Shown here in pieces: positions 1 to 6,088 of a stretch of DNA of 6,210 nucleotides (the first letter of the stretch is position 1; every line of letters starts with the position of its first letter). The stretch comes from an uncultured Dyadobacter sp. GTDB lineage: Bacteria; Bacteroidota; Bacteroidia; Cytophagales; Spirosomataceae. The translations under genes were made by a program, and so were the position numbers. The DNA lies in NCBI GenBank assembly GCA_946481035.1, contig CAMLNK010000263.1, positions 1 through 6,210 on the forward strand. Direction: 5' to 3'. The notes beneath the pieces are model-generated. The model was given only the letters and a program-made list of their open reading frames with translations. It had not been told where the DNA came from and searched no databases.

Positions 1-45
1 TGCTCCCCGAACACGAACCGGGACAGCTCACCGGCAGTCTATCCC

Positions 46-459
46 CTACCGGTCCTTAACCCTGATCACCAACTTCAATCCCGACCATACCGCATCGACC
101 GCGCACACCTTCACATCCACCAGGCCGATAGACAAGGCAAGCTCACGGATCACGTCTTCGGTAACGTCGGTGGGCACTTTGGATGCTTTTTTGGGCCAGG
201 AAACCCAAATCATGCCATTGGAGACGATTTCTGTTTTCAATGCGGGCAACATCTTTCCAAGCTCACAGGCATGTTGGGTGAAATAATGGACGAAATCGAT
301 TCCTAAGGCGGGCTCTTCGAAAAACTCGGTATCAGCCGGAAGCGGATCGATCAGATCGAAGTAATGCGCGGGCGGATTGATAAGCCGGATTTTAAAGCCG
401 GGTTTAATTCCCAGCTTCTTGCTCAGTGCCGCATTCGAGTAACCTGCCTGTCCGCTCAT
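46..459 (-). CDS. DUF3052 family protein
   Basis: This encodes a 137-residue soluble protein of the DUF3052 family, whose molecular function is unknown. The sequence shows the family hallmarks: an N-terminal MSGQAGYSNAALSKKLGIKP block (residues 1-20), a hydrophobic strand with INPP near residue 27, and a C-terminal core with IWVSWPKKAS (84-93), a short PTDVTEDVIR helix start (96-105) and a final VDAVWSGLKLVIR strand. The frame is open for another 48 codons upstream (to 603), but that extension runs across the start of the divergent membrane-protein gene and resembles nothing. The ATG at 459 gives the normal family N-terminus, so I choose it. No signal peptide or membrane segment is visible, so the protein is probably cytosolic. 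It appears monocistronic within the window and divergent from the DUF819 operon. The family assignment is from recognition of the motifs; no catalytic residue can be named. Confidence 0.88.
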   Translation of the reverse strand: MSGQAGYSNAALSKKLGIKPGFKIRLINPPAHYFDLIDPLPADTEFFEEPALGIDFVHYFTQHACELGKMLPALKTEIVSNGMIWVSWPKKASKVPTDVTEDVIRELALSIGLVDVKVCAVDAVWSGLKLVIRVKDR

Positions 460-547
460 CGTGTAAGTGAATGGTGTAAAATGGTAAGTTATCAAATCAT
501 CCGTTATTTTTACCCATTCACCTTTCGCTGACCTCCAATACGAACGC
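460..547. promoter_or_regulatory. Divergent intergenic region (DUF3052 / DUF819 operon)
   Basis: These 88 bp separate the start codons of two divergent genes, so promoters for both directions should lie here. The region is richer in A+T than its flanks. On the plus strand TATTTTTA at 505-512 is one base off the Bacteroidota -7 consensus TAnnTTTG, but no TTTG-like -33 element sits at the expected spacing, so the promoter call is weak. No convincing purine-rich ribosome binding site precedes either ATG, which is usual in Bacteroidota. An inverted repeat is listed separately. That regulatory signals are present is inferred from gene orientation; the exact elements are not established. Confidence 0.5.
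467..521. repeat. 8-bp inverted repeat in the divergent spacer
   Basis: GTGAATGG at 467-474 is matched exactly by its reverse complement CCATTCAC at 514-521, with 39 bp between the arms. The arms fall 8 bp before the DUF3052 start and 27 bp before the DUF819 start. They could be operator half-sites for a regulator (for example the AraC protein at the end of the neighbouring operon), or a leader hairpin in the DUF3052 transcript. A chance match of this length in an 88-bp spacer is uncommon but possible. The repeat itself is seen directly; any function is inference. Confidence 0.4.
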
Positions 548-1774
548 ATGATCACCAACGACGCCGTCGTTCTCGGCCTTTTAATGCTTATTCTTGCCGG
601 CATCTTTTACACCGCCGCCCAGCCCGGCTTCAAACGGTTTTACGCGGTCATCCCGCCCCTCTTGCTTTGCTACTTCATCCCGGGAGTGCTCAATTCGTTG
701 GGCATAATCAATGGTACCAGCTCGCAGCTTTACCCGGTGGTTTCCAAATACTTCCTCCCGGCCTGTCTGGTGCTTTTCACAGTTGGAATGGATTGGAAGT
801 CGCTCGCCCGGCTGGGCCCGAAAGCACTGGCGGCCATGCTGATAGGAACTGCGGGCATTATGATCGGCGGTCCGGTGGCATTATGGATTGTCGGCACGAT
901 CAGCCCGCAAACCGTAGCGGGCCAGGGCGCCGATGCGGTTTGGCGGGGGCTGGCCACCATAGCCGGCAGCTGGATTGGCGGCGGGGCTAACCAAACCGCG
1001 CTGCGTGAAGTGTTTCACCCCAGCGATGCGCTTTTCTCTCAAATGGTGGCAGTCGATGTGCTGATAGCCGAGCTTTGGATGGCCGCCCTGATCTACGGTG
1101 CAGGCATTGCCTCACGCGTGGACGGCTTCCTGGGTGCAGACAGCGGCGCGGTGCAGCAGGTCAAAGAGCATTTGGATTCCGAGCAGAAAGCTAACGAGCA
1201 AAATCCGGCGCTGCGCGACTATATTTTCCTGGCAGCGGCCGGTTTCGGCGCAACAGGCATCGCGCACGGCCTGGCCGAAATAATCACACCTTATCTTGCC
1301 CAAAACTACCCTGCGCTTGAAAAGTACAGCCTTACCTCCAATTTTTTCTGGGTTATCAGCATCGCTACTTTGATAGGCATAGCCCTGTCGCTGACCCCTG
1401 TGCGCAGGCTCGAATATTACGGCGCGTCGCGGCTTGGCTCGGTATTCCTTTATGTGCTGGTAGCGACCATCGGAATGCAGATGGACCTTGGGGCAGTAGC
1501 CGGTAACCCGGGCCTGTTTGCCATTGGCTTGATTTGGATCTTAATTCACGGCATTATCCTTGTCATCGCCTGCAAATGGCTAAAAATACCCTTCTTTTTT
1601 CTGGCTGTGGGAAGCCAGGCCAATGTGGGCGGCTCGGCTTCCGCTTCGGTGGTCGCCGCAGCGTTTCATCCTTCACTGGCGCCTGTGGGTGTGCTGCTGG
1701 CAATTTTAGGTTACGCGATCGGAACTTATGGAGGGTATTTGACTGCTTTAATGATGCAATGGATCAGCACCTAA
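548..1774 (+). CDS. DUF819 family integral membrane protein (putative transporter)
   Basis: This is a 408-residue polytopic membrane protein of the DUF819 (YjcL-like) family, probably in the inner membrane. It opens with the typical ITNDAVVLGLLM segment. About ten hydrophobic segments follow, roughly at residues 5-22, 33-52, 67-82, 92-118, 162-190, 223-245, 263-282, 296-315, 322-342 and 376-402, plus two glycine/serine-rich, possibly re-entrant stretches at 140-150 (GSWIGGGANQT) and 355-367 (GSQANVGGSASAS). A charged loop at about 191-222 separates the two halves, and the second half repeats features of the first, as in secondary transporters built from inverted repeats. The substrate is unknown; the family is thought to resemble transporters of the CPA/AT superfamily, but I cannot derive a substrate from sequence. 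The length is normal. The gene heads an operon, 12 bp before a molybdopterin oxidoreductase gene. The ATG at 548 gives the expected family N-terminus. Confidence 0.9.
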   Translation: MITNDAVVLGLLMLILAGIFYTAAQPGFKRFYAVIPPLLLCYFIPGVLNSLGIINGTSSQLYPVVSKYFLPACLVLFTVGMDWKSLARLGPKALAAMLIGTAGIMIGGPVALWIVGTISPQTVAGQGADAVWRGLATIAGSWIGGGANQTALREVFHPSDALFSQMVAVDVLIAELWMAALIYGAGIASRVDGFLGADSGAVQQVKEHLDSEQKANEQNPALRDYIFLAAAGFGATGIAHGLAEIITPYLAQNYPALEKYSLTSNFFWVISIATLIGIALSLTPVRRLEYYGASRLGSVFLYVLVATIGMQMDLGAVAGNPGLFAIGLIWILIHGIILVIACKWLKIPFFFLAVGSQANVGGSASASVVAAAFHPSLAPVGVLLAILGYAIGTYGGYLTALMMQWIST

Positions 1775-1786
1775 ACATCGATTGAG

Positions 1787-2479
1787 ATGGAAGACAACAG
1801 CAAACTCGATAAAATCATCGAAGCGCGGATGAAATTGAAAGCCCGCTTCGAACAACAAATGGCCAGTACGCCCTCGGTTTCCGATGCCAGGCCCATGGGA
1901 AGCGGGCCGGCTAACCGTCACGGAATGCCGCAACTACCCATAGGCCAGACCGAAACGGCCAAATGGCCGGTTCTCGACCTGGGTTTCAAACCCGATGTGC
2001 CGCTCAGCAAATGGAAACTGATTGTCGATGGAGAGGTCGAATCGCCCGTTACCCTTACCTGGGATGATTTCATGGCTCTGCCTCAAACCAGCGATGTAAG
2101 CGACTTTCACTGCGTGACCACCTGGTCGCGGATGGATGTGCCCTGGGTAGGCGTGCGTCTGGCCGATATTGCCGCATTGGTTATGCCCAAGCCGACCGCT
2201 ACCCACCTGCTTTGCCACGGTTATGACAAATACACCACTAACCTTTCGCTGGAAGAAGCGTTGAAAGAGGACGTGCTGCTGGTGCATACTGCCGACGGCA
2301 AACCACTCGAACGCGACCATGGCGGCCCGGTGCGCATGATCACCCCGCAGCTTTATGCCTGGAAAGGCAGCAAATGGATCAGCCGCATTCAGTTTTTACC
2401 TAAAAACCAGCTTGGGTTCTGGGAGCTCAGAGGATATTCCAATACAGCCTATCCCTGGCGCAACGACCGGTATAGCTAA
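1787..2479 (+). CDS. Sulfite-oxidase-like molybdopterin-dependent oxidoreductase, cytosolic type
   Basis: This 230-residue protein belongs to the oxidoreductase molybdopterin-binding (SuoX-fold) family. Residues 1-30 form a charged, probably helical N-terminus without a twin-arginine or Sec signal, so the enzyme should be cytosolic, unlike periplasmic MsrP. The pre-core motif PIGQTETAKWPVLDLG lies at 51-66. The core contains DFHCVTTWSRMD (107-117), where Cys109 is the expected molybdenum ligand, then HGYDKYTTNL (144-153), HGGPVRMITP (178-187), YAWKGSKWI (190-198) and the C-terminal FWELRGYSNTAYPWRNDRY. These match the small 'sulfite oxidase-like oxidoreductase' group, which lacks the heme b5 and C-terminal dimerisation domains of true sulfite oxidases. 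The natural substrate is not known; an S-oxide or oxyanion would be plausible. No MsrQ-like heme partner or flavin reductase is present nearby. It lies 12 bp after the DUF819 gene and 14 bp before the AraC gene, so it is almost certainly cotranscribed with both. Confidence 0.9.
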   Translation: MEDNSKLDKIIEARMKLKARFEQQMASTPSVSDARPMGSGPANRHGMPQLPIGQTETAKWPVLDLGFKPDVPLSKWKLIVDGEVESPVTLTWDDFMALPQTSDVSDFHCVTTWSRMDVPWVGVRLADIAALVMPKPTATHLLCHGYDKYTTNLSLEEALKEDVLLVHTADGKPLERDHGGPVRMITPQLYAWKGSKWISRIQFLPKNQLGFWELRGYSNTAYPWRNDRYS

Positions 2480-2493
2480 TCATTAAAACGGCC

Positions 2494-3306
2494 ATGCACA
2501 AGCCTGATGAAAGTTATCGCGAAAGGCGGATAGCAGTTCCCGCCGAATTTGAGCAGGTGATCACCTACTTTTATTCGGCTGTTAATGATACCGGCAGTGA
2601 TATTACCAAAATACTGGTTCCCAGCTTTCAGACCATTATGGTATTCAGCTTCGGAGCTCCCATCAGCTTTAATTCCCAGGGCGAAGAACTTGCCCTTGAT
2701 CAATGCCTTGTGCTGGGCCCGATTAAGCAGCCCATCGAGTATACGCTGCCCGATGCGGCCGATCTACTGGTTGTTAACTTCAAAGATGATGCATTTTACC
2801 GCTTTTTCGGCCCGGCCCTGATCTCGGGCTTAGTGGTGGCGCACCCCGATGAGCTGCTGCAACAGAATTGCTTTATGCAGCTATGGCTGGCTCTGAAAGC
2901 GGAATCAATCGACCGGCGGACCGCGCTGTTACTTGATTTTTGCAAACCTTATCTGAAATGCCGCGATGCCTTGTTTGAGGGCATTTCCAGCGAAACATCC
3001 GATTACCGGGTGATAAGCCCTATCAAGGCAGTCGCTCAGAAAACCGGGCAAAGCGAGCGTAACATCCAGCTGAACCATAAAAAGTACCTGGGATACACCG
3101 CCAAGGAAAGAGCGCGTTTTGAAAGATTCCTGAAAGCAATGCAGCTACTGCAAAATCCTGCCGAAAAAGTAGACTGGCTCCAAATCGTGCAGGCAAGTGG
3201 CTATTACGATCAAAGCCAGCTTATTCACGATTTCAAACACTACCTAAACCTGAGTCCGAGCCGCTATATCAAATTTCAGAACGAAATCTGCCGGGTTGAG
3301 CTGTAA
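2494..3306 (+). CDS. AraC-family transcriptional regulator with DUF6597-like sensor half
   Basis: This 270-residue protein has an AraC/XylS-type DNA-binding domain at its C-terminus. The first helix-turn-helix covers about residues 174-200 (SPIKAVAQKTGQSERNIQ), and the second about 229-262, containing the signature GYYDQSQLIHDFK followed by the usual LSPSRYI. The N-terminal half (about 15-115) looks like the beta-rich DUF6597-type domain common in Bacteroidota AraC proteins: it has a VPSFQTIMVF strand, a LVLGPIKQP turn and a VNFKDDAFYRFFG end. Its ligand is unknown. The gene ends the operon, 14 bp after the oxidoreductase stop, so it could respond to the substrate or product of the upstream proteins and control the operon from the divergent spacer at 460-547. 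That role is inferred from position; AraC proteins usually activate. The ATG at 2494 is the first in frame and agrees with family length. Confidence 0.88.
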   Translation: MHKPDESYRERRIAVPAEFEQVITYFYSAVNDTGSDITKILVPSFQTIMVFSFGAPISFNSQGEELALDQCLVLGPIKQPIEYTLPDAADLLVVNFKDDAFYRFFGPALISGLVVAHPDELLQQNCFMQLWLALKAESIDRRTALLLDFCKPYLKCRDALFEGISSETSDYRVISPIKAVAQKTGQSERNIQLNHKKYLGYTAKERARFERFLKAMQLLQNPAEKVDWLQIVQASGYYDQSQLIHDFKHYLNLSPSRYIKFQNEICRVEL

Positions 3307-3320
3307 TGATGAAAGGTTTC

Positions 3321-5099
3321 CTACATGCTTCGCATCAGGGACAAATGCAGTTTGTGCGCCTTCACCATTTCCAGCCCGTCTTTGAAACTCATCCCTGTCG
3401 TACCATTGCGCGCATTTTCAATGCTGATCTGACAAAGTATTTTCCAATGCCGGTAAATTTCTTTCCACGCGAAGCCTAGCGAGTGGCCCGGGTCGTAAAT
3501 GTGTGTGGGTTCGCTGGCCGCGCCGTTCAGCTCGATAACCGAAAAATGCCGGCCCGCTTGGAGCTCTTGCCAACTTTTGAAACGGATATCAAGCCTACCG
3601 AAGTAGAAACCCGGTATCGAGCCGCAAAGCGCGTCGATCACCCGCGTAAGATCGGGAGTAATGCGGTGGCTCAAATCCAGGAACATAGCACCCCGGCTGT
3701 GGTTGCCGTAAGGAACCAGGCTTACTTTTTCCCCCGCGGAAGGGATATCCCTCATTTTTTCGCCCAGAATGCTAAAAAGGGCCGGAAGTTGCAGAATGGC
3801 GCGGTCGTCCCGCATGATCAGCGATAGGATATCTGAGCTGCCATCGCCGGTAACACTCAAAAGCTCTTTTCCGACAATTCCTGAAATTTGCCCGCTACTG
3901 CTGCCAGGCATACGGTAGTAAAATATGCCTGCTTCGTTGGGGTAATCGATATAGGGCTGCAAAAGGAAATCAACCTGGCTGCGAAGCCGGTAATCTTCCA
4001 GTTCTTTTGCGTTGTCCAAAAGCTTAACCTGAACCCCGCGCTCGCCAACATCCGGTTTGGCAATCAGCGGATATTTCAAGGAAGCATTATCCAGCAGCGA
4101 TTGTACTTTTTCTTTTGGGCAACCCGTTTTGATGAGCAACGTTTCGGGGTAGGAGCCCTTGGGCAAAAGCGAATAAATCCTGCTCTTACACTCCCCTGCA
4201 AACCCTGCATACCGCATCGACGGATTGGCCGCACCGAAAAAGCAGATCGACCGCGCCTTCATGCTCAGCCACAACCAAGCGGGTAGCAGCGGCAAATAGA
4301 CCAACGCCAATGGCCAGTATTCCCAGCTTCGTGCGCGGATAAGAAACCGTTTGATCTGCCAGCGGAAGCTGTTGAATGCGCTAGGTACCTGGACGGGCCC
4401 GGATTCCGGGCGGGCTATAAAGGTTTTTTCTGCACGAAGATCGCGGTAATGCACGGTGGGTTCCTGGCAGGTAAAATCGATTGAAGTGACGCTTACCGTG
4501 GCGATCTCGCAGCGATGCGCATTAAAACTGTCACTGGCATCGAAGCGGATATCACTTTGAAGGTGAAAATCAAAAATGCTGTTCGCGTTGATGGCGGTTT
4601 GGCCGTACCACTGTTGCAGCCGCCGCGCACGGACCTGCTGTGCTTCCTGGTTGTACAATGTGGCCGAGGCCCAGATATGTGGCTTTTGGGCATCGAGCTC
4701 GCTGCGGTGCTTTTCGCTGCCATCCCAGGTACAGCGTAGTAGCCGGCCATTTGTTAACAGGATGAGCGTAAAAGGCTCAATGGCTTCCAGGGACATCGCT
4801 TCAAAATAGTCGACCGGAGAGCGGCTTTCGATGATTTCAAGCATAATCAATCCCCGGCTCCGGCGGTAAGTTGCTTTGCGCTCATGGTTCGTAAAACCTC
4901 CGTTGAGCAGCACCGCGGCATCGCTGCGGCCTTTCAATGCGATCCAGGTTCCGCCTGCCTGGGCATCTTTCGGGTAGGTGAGCGCGCTGCCTGAGTACCG
5001 CCTCACAGGCGGCTCGGCAGGCGCACGATCGACGTGTTCGTCCCGGTTGGAGGTCAGAAACGCGCCATTCGGGGTTGGAATATAGGTTACGGTGCACAT
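3321..5099 (-). CDS. TANGO2/NRDE domain fused to ATP-grasp ligase-like domain
   Basis: This single open frame of 592 residues joins two domains. Residues 1-230 are a TANGO2/NRDE domain: MCTVTY with Cys2 (exposed once Met is removed), the eponymous NRDE at 18-21, GGTWIALK at 49-56 and LLNGG at 64-68. This family has an N-terminal-nucleophile-hydrolase-like fold; eukaryotic TANGO2 has also been linked to heme handling. A proline- and tryptophan-rich hydrophobic stretch follows at about 260-280. Residues 282-560 are an ATP-grasp domain: AKPDVGERG (347-355, with Lys348 likely binding ATP phosphates), LLQPYID (379-385, nucleotide-binding), a glycine-rich GDGSSD (418-423), and the metal-binding set Asp504 (GRLDIRF) with Glu523 and Asn525 (VIELNG). 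The ATP-grasp half resembles proteins often annotated as D-alanine-D-alanine ligase-like in Bacteroidota, but it is not a Ddl. The likely chemistry is ATP-dependent carboxylate-amine ligation with a partner hydrolytic domain; substrates are unknown. The start overlaps the DinB gene end by 13 bp. No frameshift is seen. Confidence 0.87.
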   Translation of the reverse strand: MCTVTYIPTPNGAFLTSNRDEHVDRAPAEPPVRRYSGSALTYPKDAQAGGTWIALKGRSDAAVLLNGGFTNHERKATYRRSRGLIMLEIIESRSPVDYFEAMSLEAIEPFTLILLTNGRLLRCTWDGSEKHRSELDAQKPHIWASATLYNQEAQQVRARRLQQWYGQTAINANSIFDFHLQSDIRFDASDSFNAHRCEIATVSVTSIDFTCQEPTVHYRDLRAEKTFIARPESGPVQVPSAFNSFRWQIKRFLIRARSWEYWPLALVYLPLLPAWLWLSMKARSICFFGAANPSMRYAGFAGECKSRIYSLLPKGSYPETLLIKTGCPKEKVQSLLDNASLKYPLIAKPDVGERGVQVKLLDNAKELEDYRLRSQVDFLLQPYIDYPNEAGIFYYRMPGSSSGQISGIVGKELLSVTGDGSSDILSLIMRDDRAILQLPALFSILGEKMRDIPSAGEKVSLVPYGNHSRGAMFLDLSHRITPDLTRVIDALCGSIPGFYFGRLDIRFKSWQELQAGRHFSVIELNGAASEPTHIYDPGHSLGFAWKEIYRHWKILCQISIENARNGTTGMSFKDGLEMVKAHKLHLSLMRSM

Positions 5100-5593
5100 T
5101 CTGCCTGGCGGTATCTGATGGTGGAACTGGCTACTCCGAAATTCTCGGGCAATTGCAAGACAGTAAGTGCCCCGATCCCGATTTTCATTAATGCCATGTG
5201 GTGCACTGCATGTTCGAGATTATAGACCAGCTCCCGTTCATAGTTGGTGGCAACCACCAGGCCGGTATCGCTCGCCTCAGCGGCGGCGGTCAATACCAAT
5301 ACTTTATTTTCTTTGACTAATTTACCCGCAATTGCGCGCAGCTTCGCAAGGGCGATCTCACGCTGTTCTTCAATCGCCTTCTCGCGTCTGCGGGCGTCGT
5401 AGTTTACGATGCCGGTCTGGTAACCGCGATCGAGCTCGATAAAGAACTCGATCACATGCCGAACATGCCCGCCCAGTGAGGCGCCCGATAATACGGGCAA
5501 ACTCCGCCTATACTGCGCGTCGGTCAATGCATCCAGCATCATGCCGATCTGCGTCAGCAGTATTTCAATGGATTTTGTTAGTTGCCTGTTCAT
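5087..5593 (-). CDS. DinB-like fold protein (putative metal-dependent enzyme)
   Basis: This 168-residue soluble protein has the look of the DinB/YfiT-like four-helix-bundle superfamily. An N-terminal helix leads to LGGHVRHVIEFF (40-51) with His43 and His46, and a later helix carries LEHAVHHMALMKIG (126-139) with His128, His131 and His132. One histidine from the first helix and two from the last probably form the metal triad of the superfamily, although which ones cannot be decided by eye. The tail FGVASSTIRYR is typical of a Bacteroidota subgroup. Characterised relatives include bacillithiol and mycothiol S-transferases and maleylpyruvate isomerase; this protein's own substrate is unknown, and despite the name it is not the DNA polymerase DinB. 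The gene follows the DoxX-like gene by 57 bp. Its stop overlaps the start of the NRDE/ATP-grasp gene by 13 bp, which implies cotranscription and probably coupled translation. Confidence 0.82.
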   Translation of the reverse strand: MNRQLTKSIEILLTQIGMMLDALTDAQYRRSLPVLSGASLGGHVRHVIEFFIELDRGYQTGIVNYDARRREKAIEEQREIALAKLRAIAGKLVKENKVLVLTAAAEASDTGLVVATNYERELVYNLEHAVHHMALMKIGIGALTVLQLPENFGVASSTIRYRQAECAP

Positions 5594-5650
5594 GTCGTTG
5601 TTTTGAAATAATGGACAACAATGCCCTTTTTAAAGGATTGGGCTTACGCA

Positions 5651-6073
5651 TTAATCATGGGACCTTATTCCCGAAATGGTGCTGCGGTGCTGGTATAACA
5701 GCACCAGGCAGGCGATGAGAACGACCAATGCCATAACAAAAAGCTTGCCCGAGTCGTTTAGCACCACAATGCCCAGACGCGTCAGGTGCATGAAAACCGC
5801 GCCGGTCATCACGCCGATGCCGATCAGCGCTCCGTATGCCGTCGTACGGGGAATCAGAATCAGTATCGAAGCTATCAGCTCCAATACGCCTACGAATATA
5901 CGTCCCCAGGGTTCCATTCCGACCGTCGAAAAGATATAGACGGATTCGGGCGCCGCCGAAAATTTGAAAAGGAGCGTTTGCAGCATAATGCCGGCGGCTA
6001 TCAGCCGCAGCGTCCATGCCAATCCCGGATGTGTTTGCGGGTTCATTACTCTTTGTTTTTGATTAATGGCCAT
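5651..6073 (-). CDS. DoxX-like family membrane protein
   Basis: This is a small membrane protein of 140 residues with four hydrophobic helices at about 18-38, 57-75, 79-97 and 110-128, the layout of the DoxX/DoxD-like superfamily. Recognisable features are the LRLIAAGIMLQTLLFKFS first helix, VGMEPWGRIFVGVLELIAS across the second, and YGALIGIGVMTGAVFMHLTRLG in the third with a histidine and an acidic or polar pair near the membrane face. DoxX-like proteins are associated with quinone or thiol-redox functions in some bacteria, but the role of this subgroup is unknown. A second in-frame ATG at residue 10 (6046) would give 131 residues; neither start has a clear ribosome binding site, and the upstream ATG sits only 15 bp from the preceding gene, fitting an operon. 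It follows the YHS-domain gene, a pairing often seen in Bacteroidota as I recall it. Confidence 0.82.
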   Translation of the reverse strand: MAINQKQRVMNPQTHPGLAWTLRLIAAGIMLQTLLFKFSAAPESVYIFSTVGMEPWGRIFVGVLELIASILILIPRTTAYGALIGIGVMTGAVFMHLTRLGIVVLNDSGKLFVMALVVLIACLVLLYQHRSTISGIRSHD

Positions 6074-6088
6074 TGTGTTATGAAGGTT

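Noticed and set aside
1..59. Possible C-terminal end of a plus-strand gene entering from the left (frame 3, stop at 57-59)
   Set aside because: Only 18 codons are visible, with a low-complexity Pro/Gly-rich reading that matches no family I know. It would also overlap the end of the DUF3052 gene. It cannot be supported.
460..603. N-terminal extension of the DUF3052 frame by 48 codons
   Set aside because: The extension overlaps the start of the divergent DUF819 gene and has no family resemblance, while the internal ATG at 459 gives the canonical MSGQAGYS start.
1934..2320. Minus-strand open frame of 128 codons opposite the oxidoreductase gene
   Set aside because: It is antisense to the conserved core of the molybdopterin protein and has no family resemblance of its own.
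3325..3335. ATGC-TTC-GCAT mini-hairpin near the 3' end of the fusion gene as a terminator
   Set aside because: The stem is only 4 bp and lies inside the coding sequence with no T-run on either strand.
3483..4286. Open frames on the plus strand opposite the NRDE/ATP-grasp gene (3483-3827 and 3888-4286)
   Set aside because: Their translations have no recognisable motif, and they lie wholly inside a well-supported gene on the other strand. They are shadow frames.
5624..5636. Short palindrome CCTTTTTAAAGG between the DoxX-like and DinB genes, considered as a terminator or operator
   Set aside because: The arms are 5 bp, A/T-rich and separated by two bases, too tight for a stable hairpin and without a following T-run. 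The gap of 57 bp alone does not break the operon.
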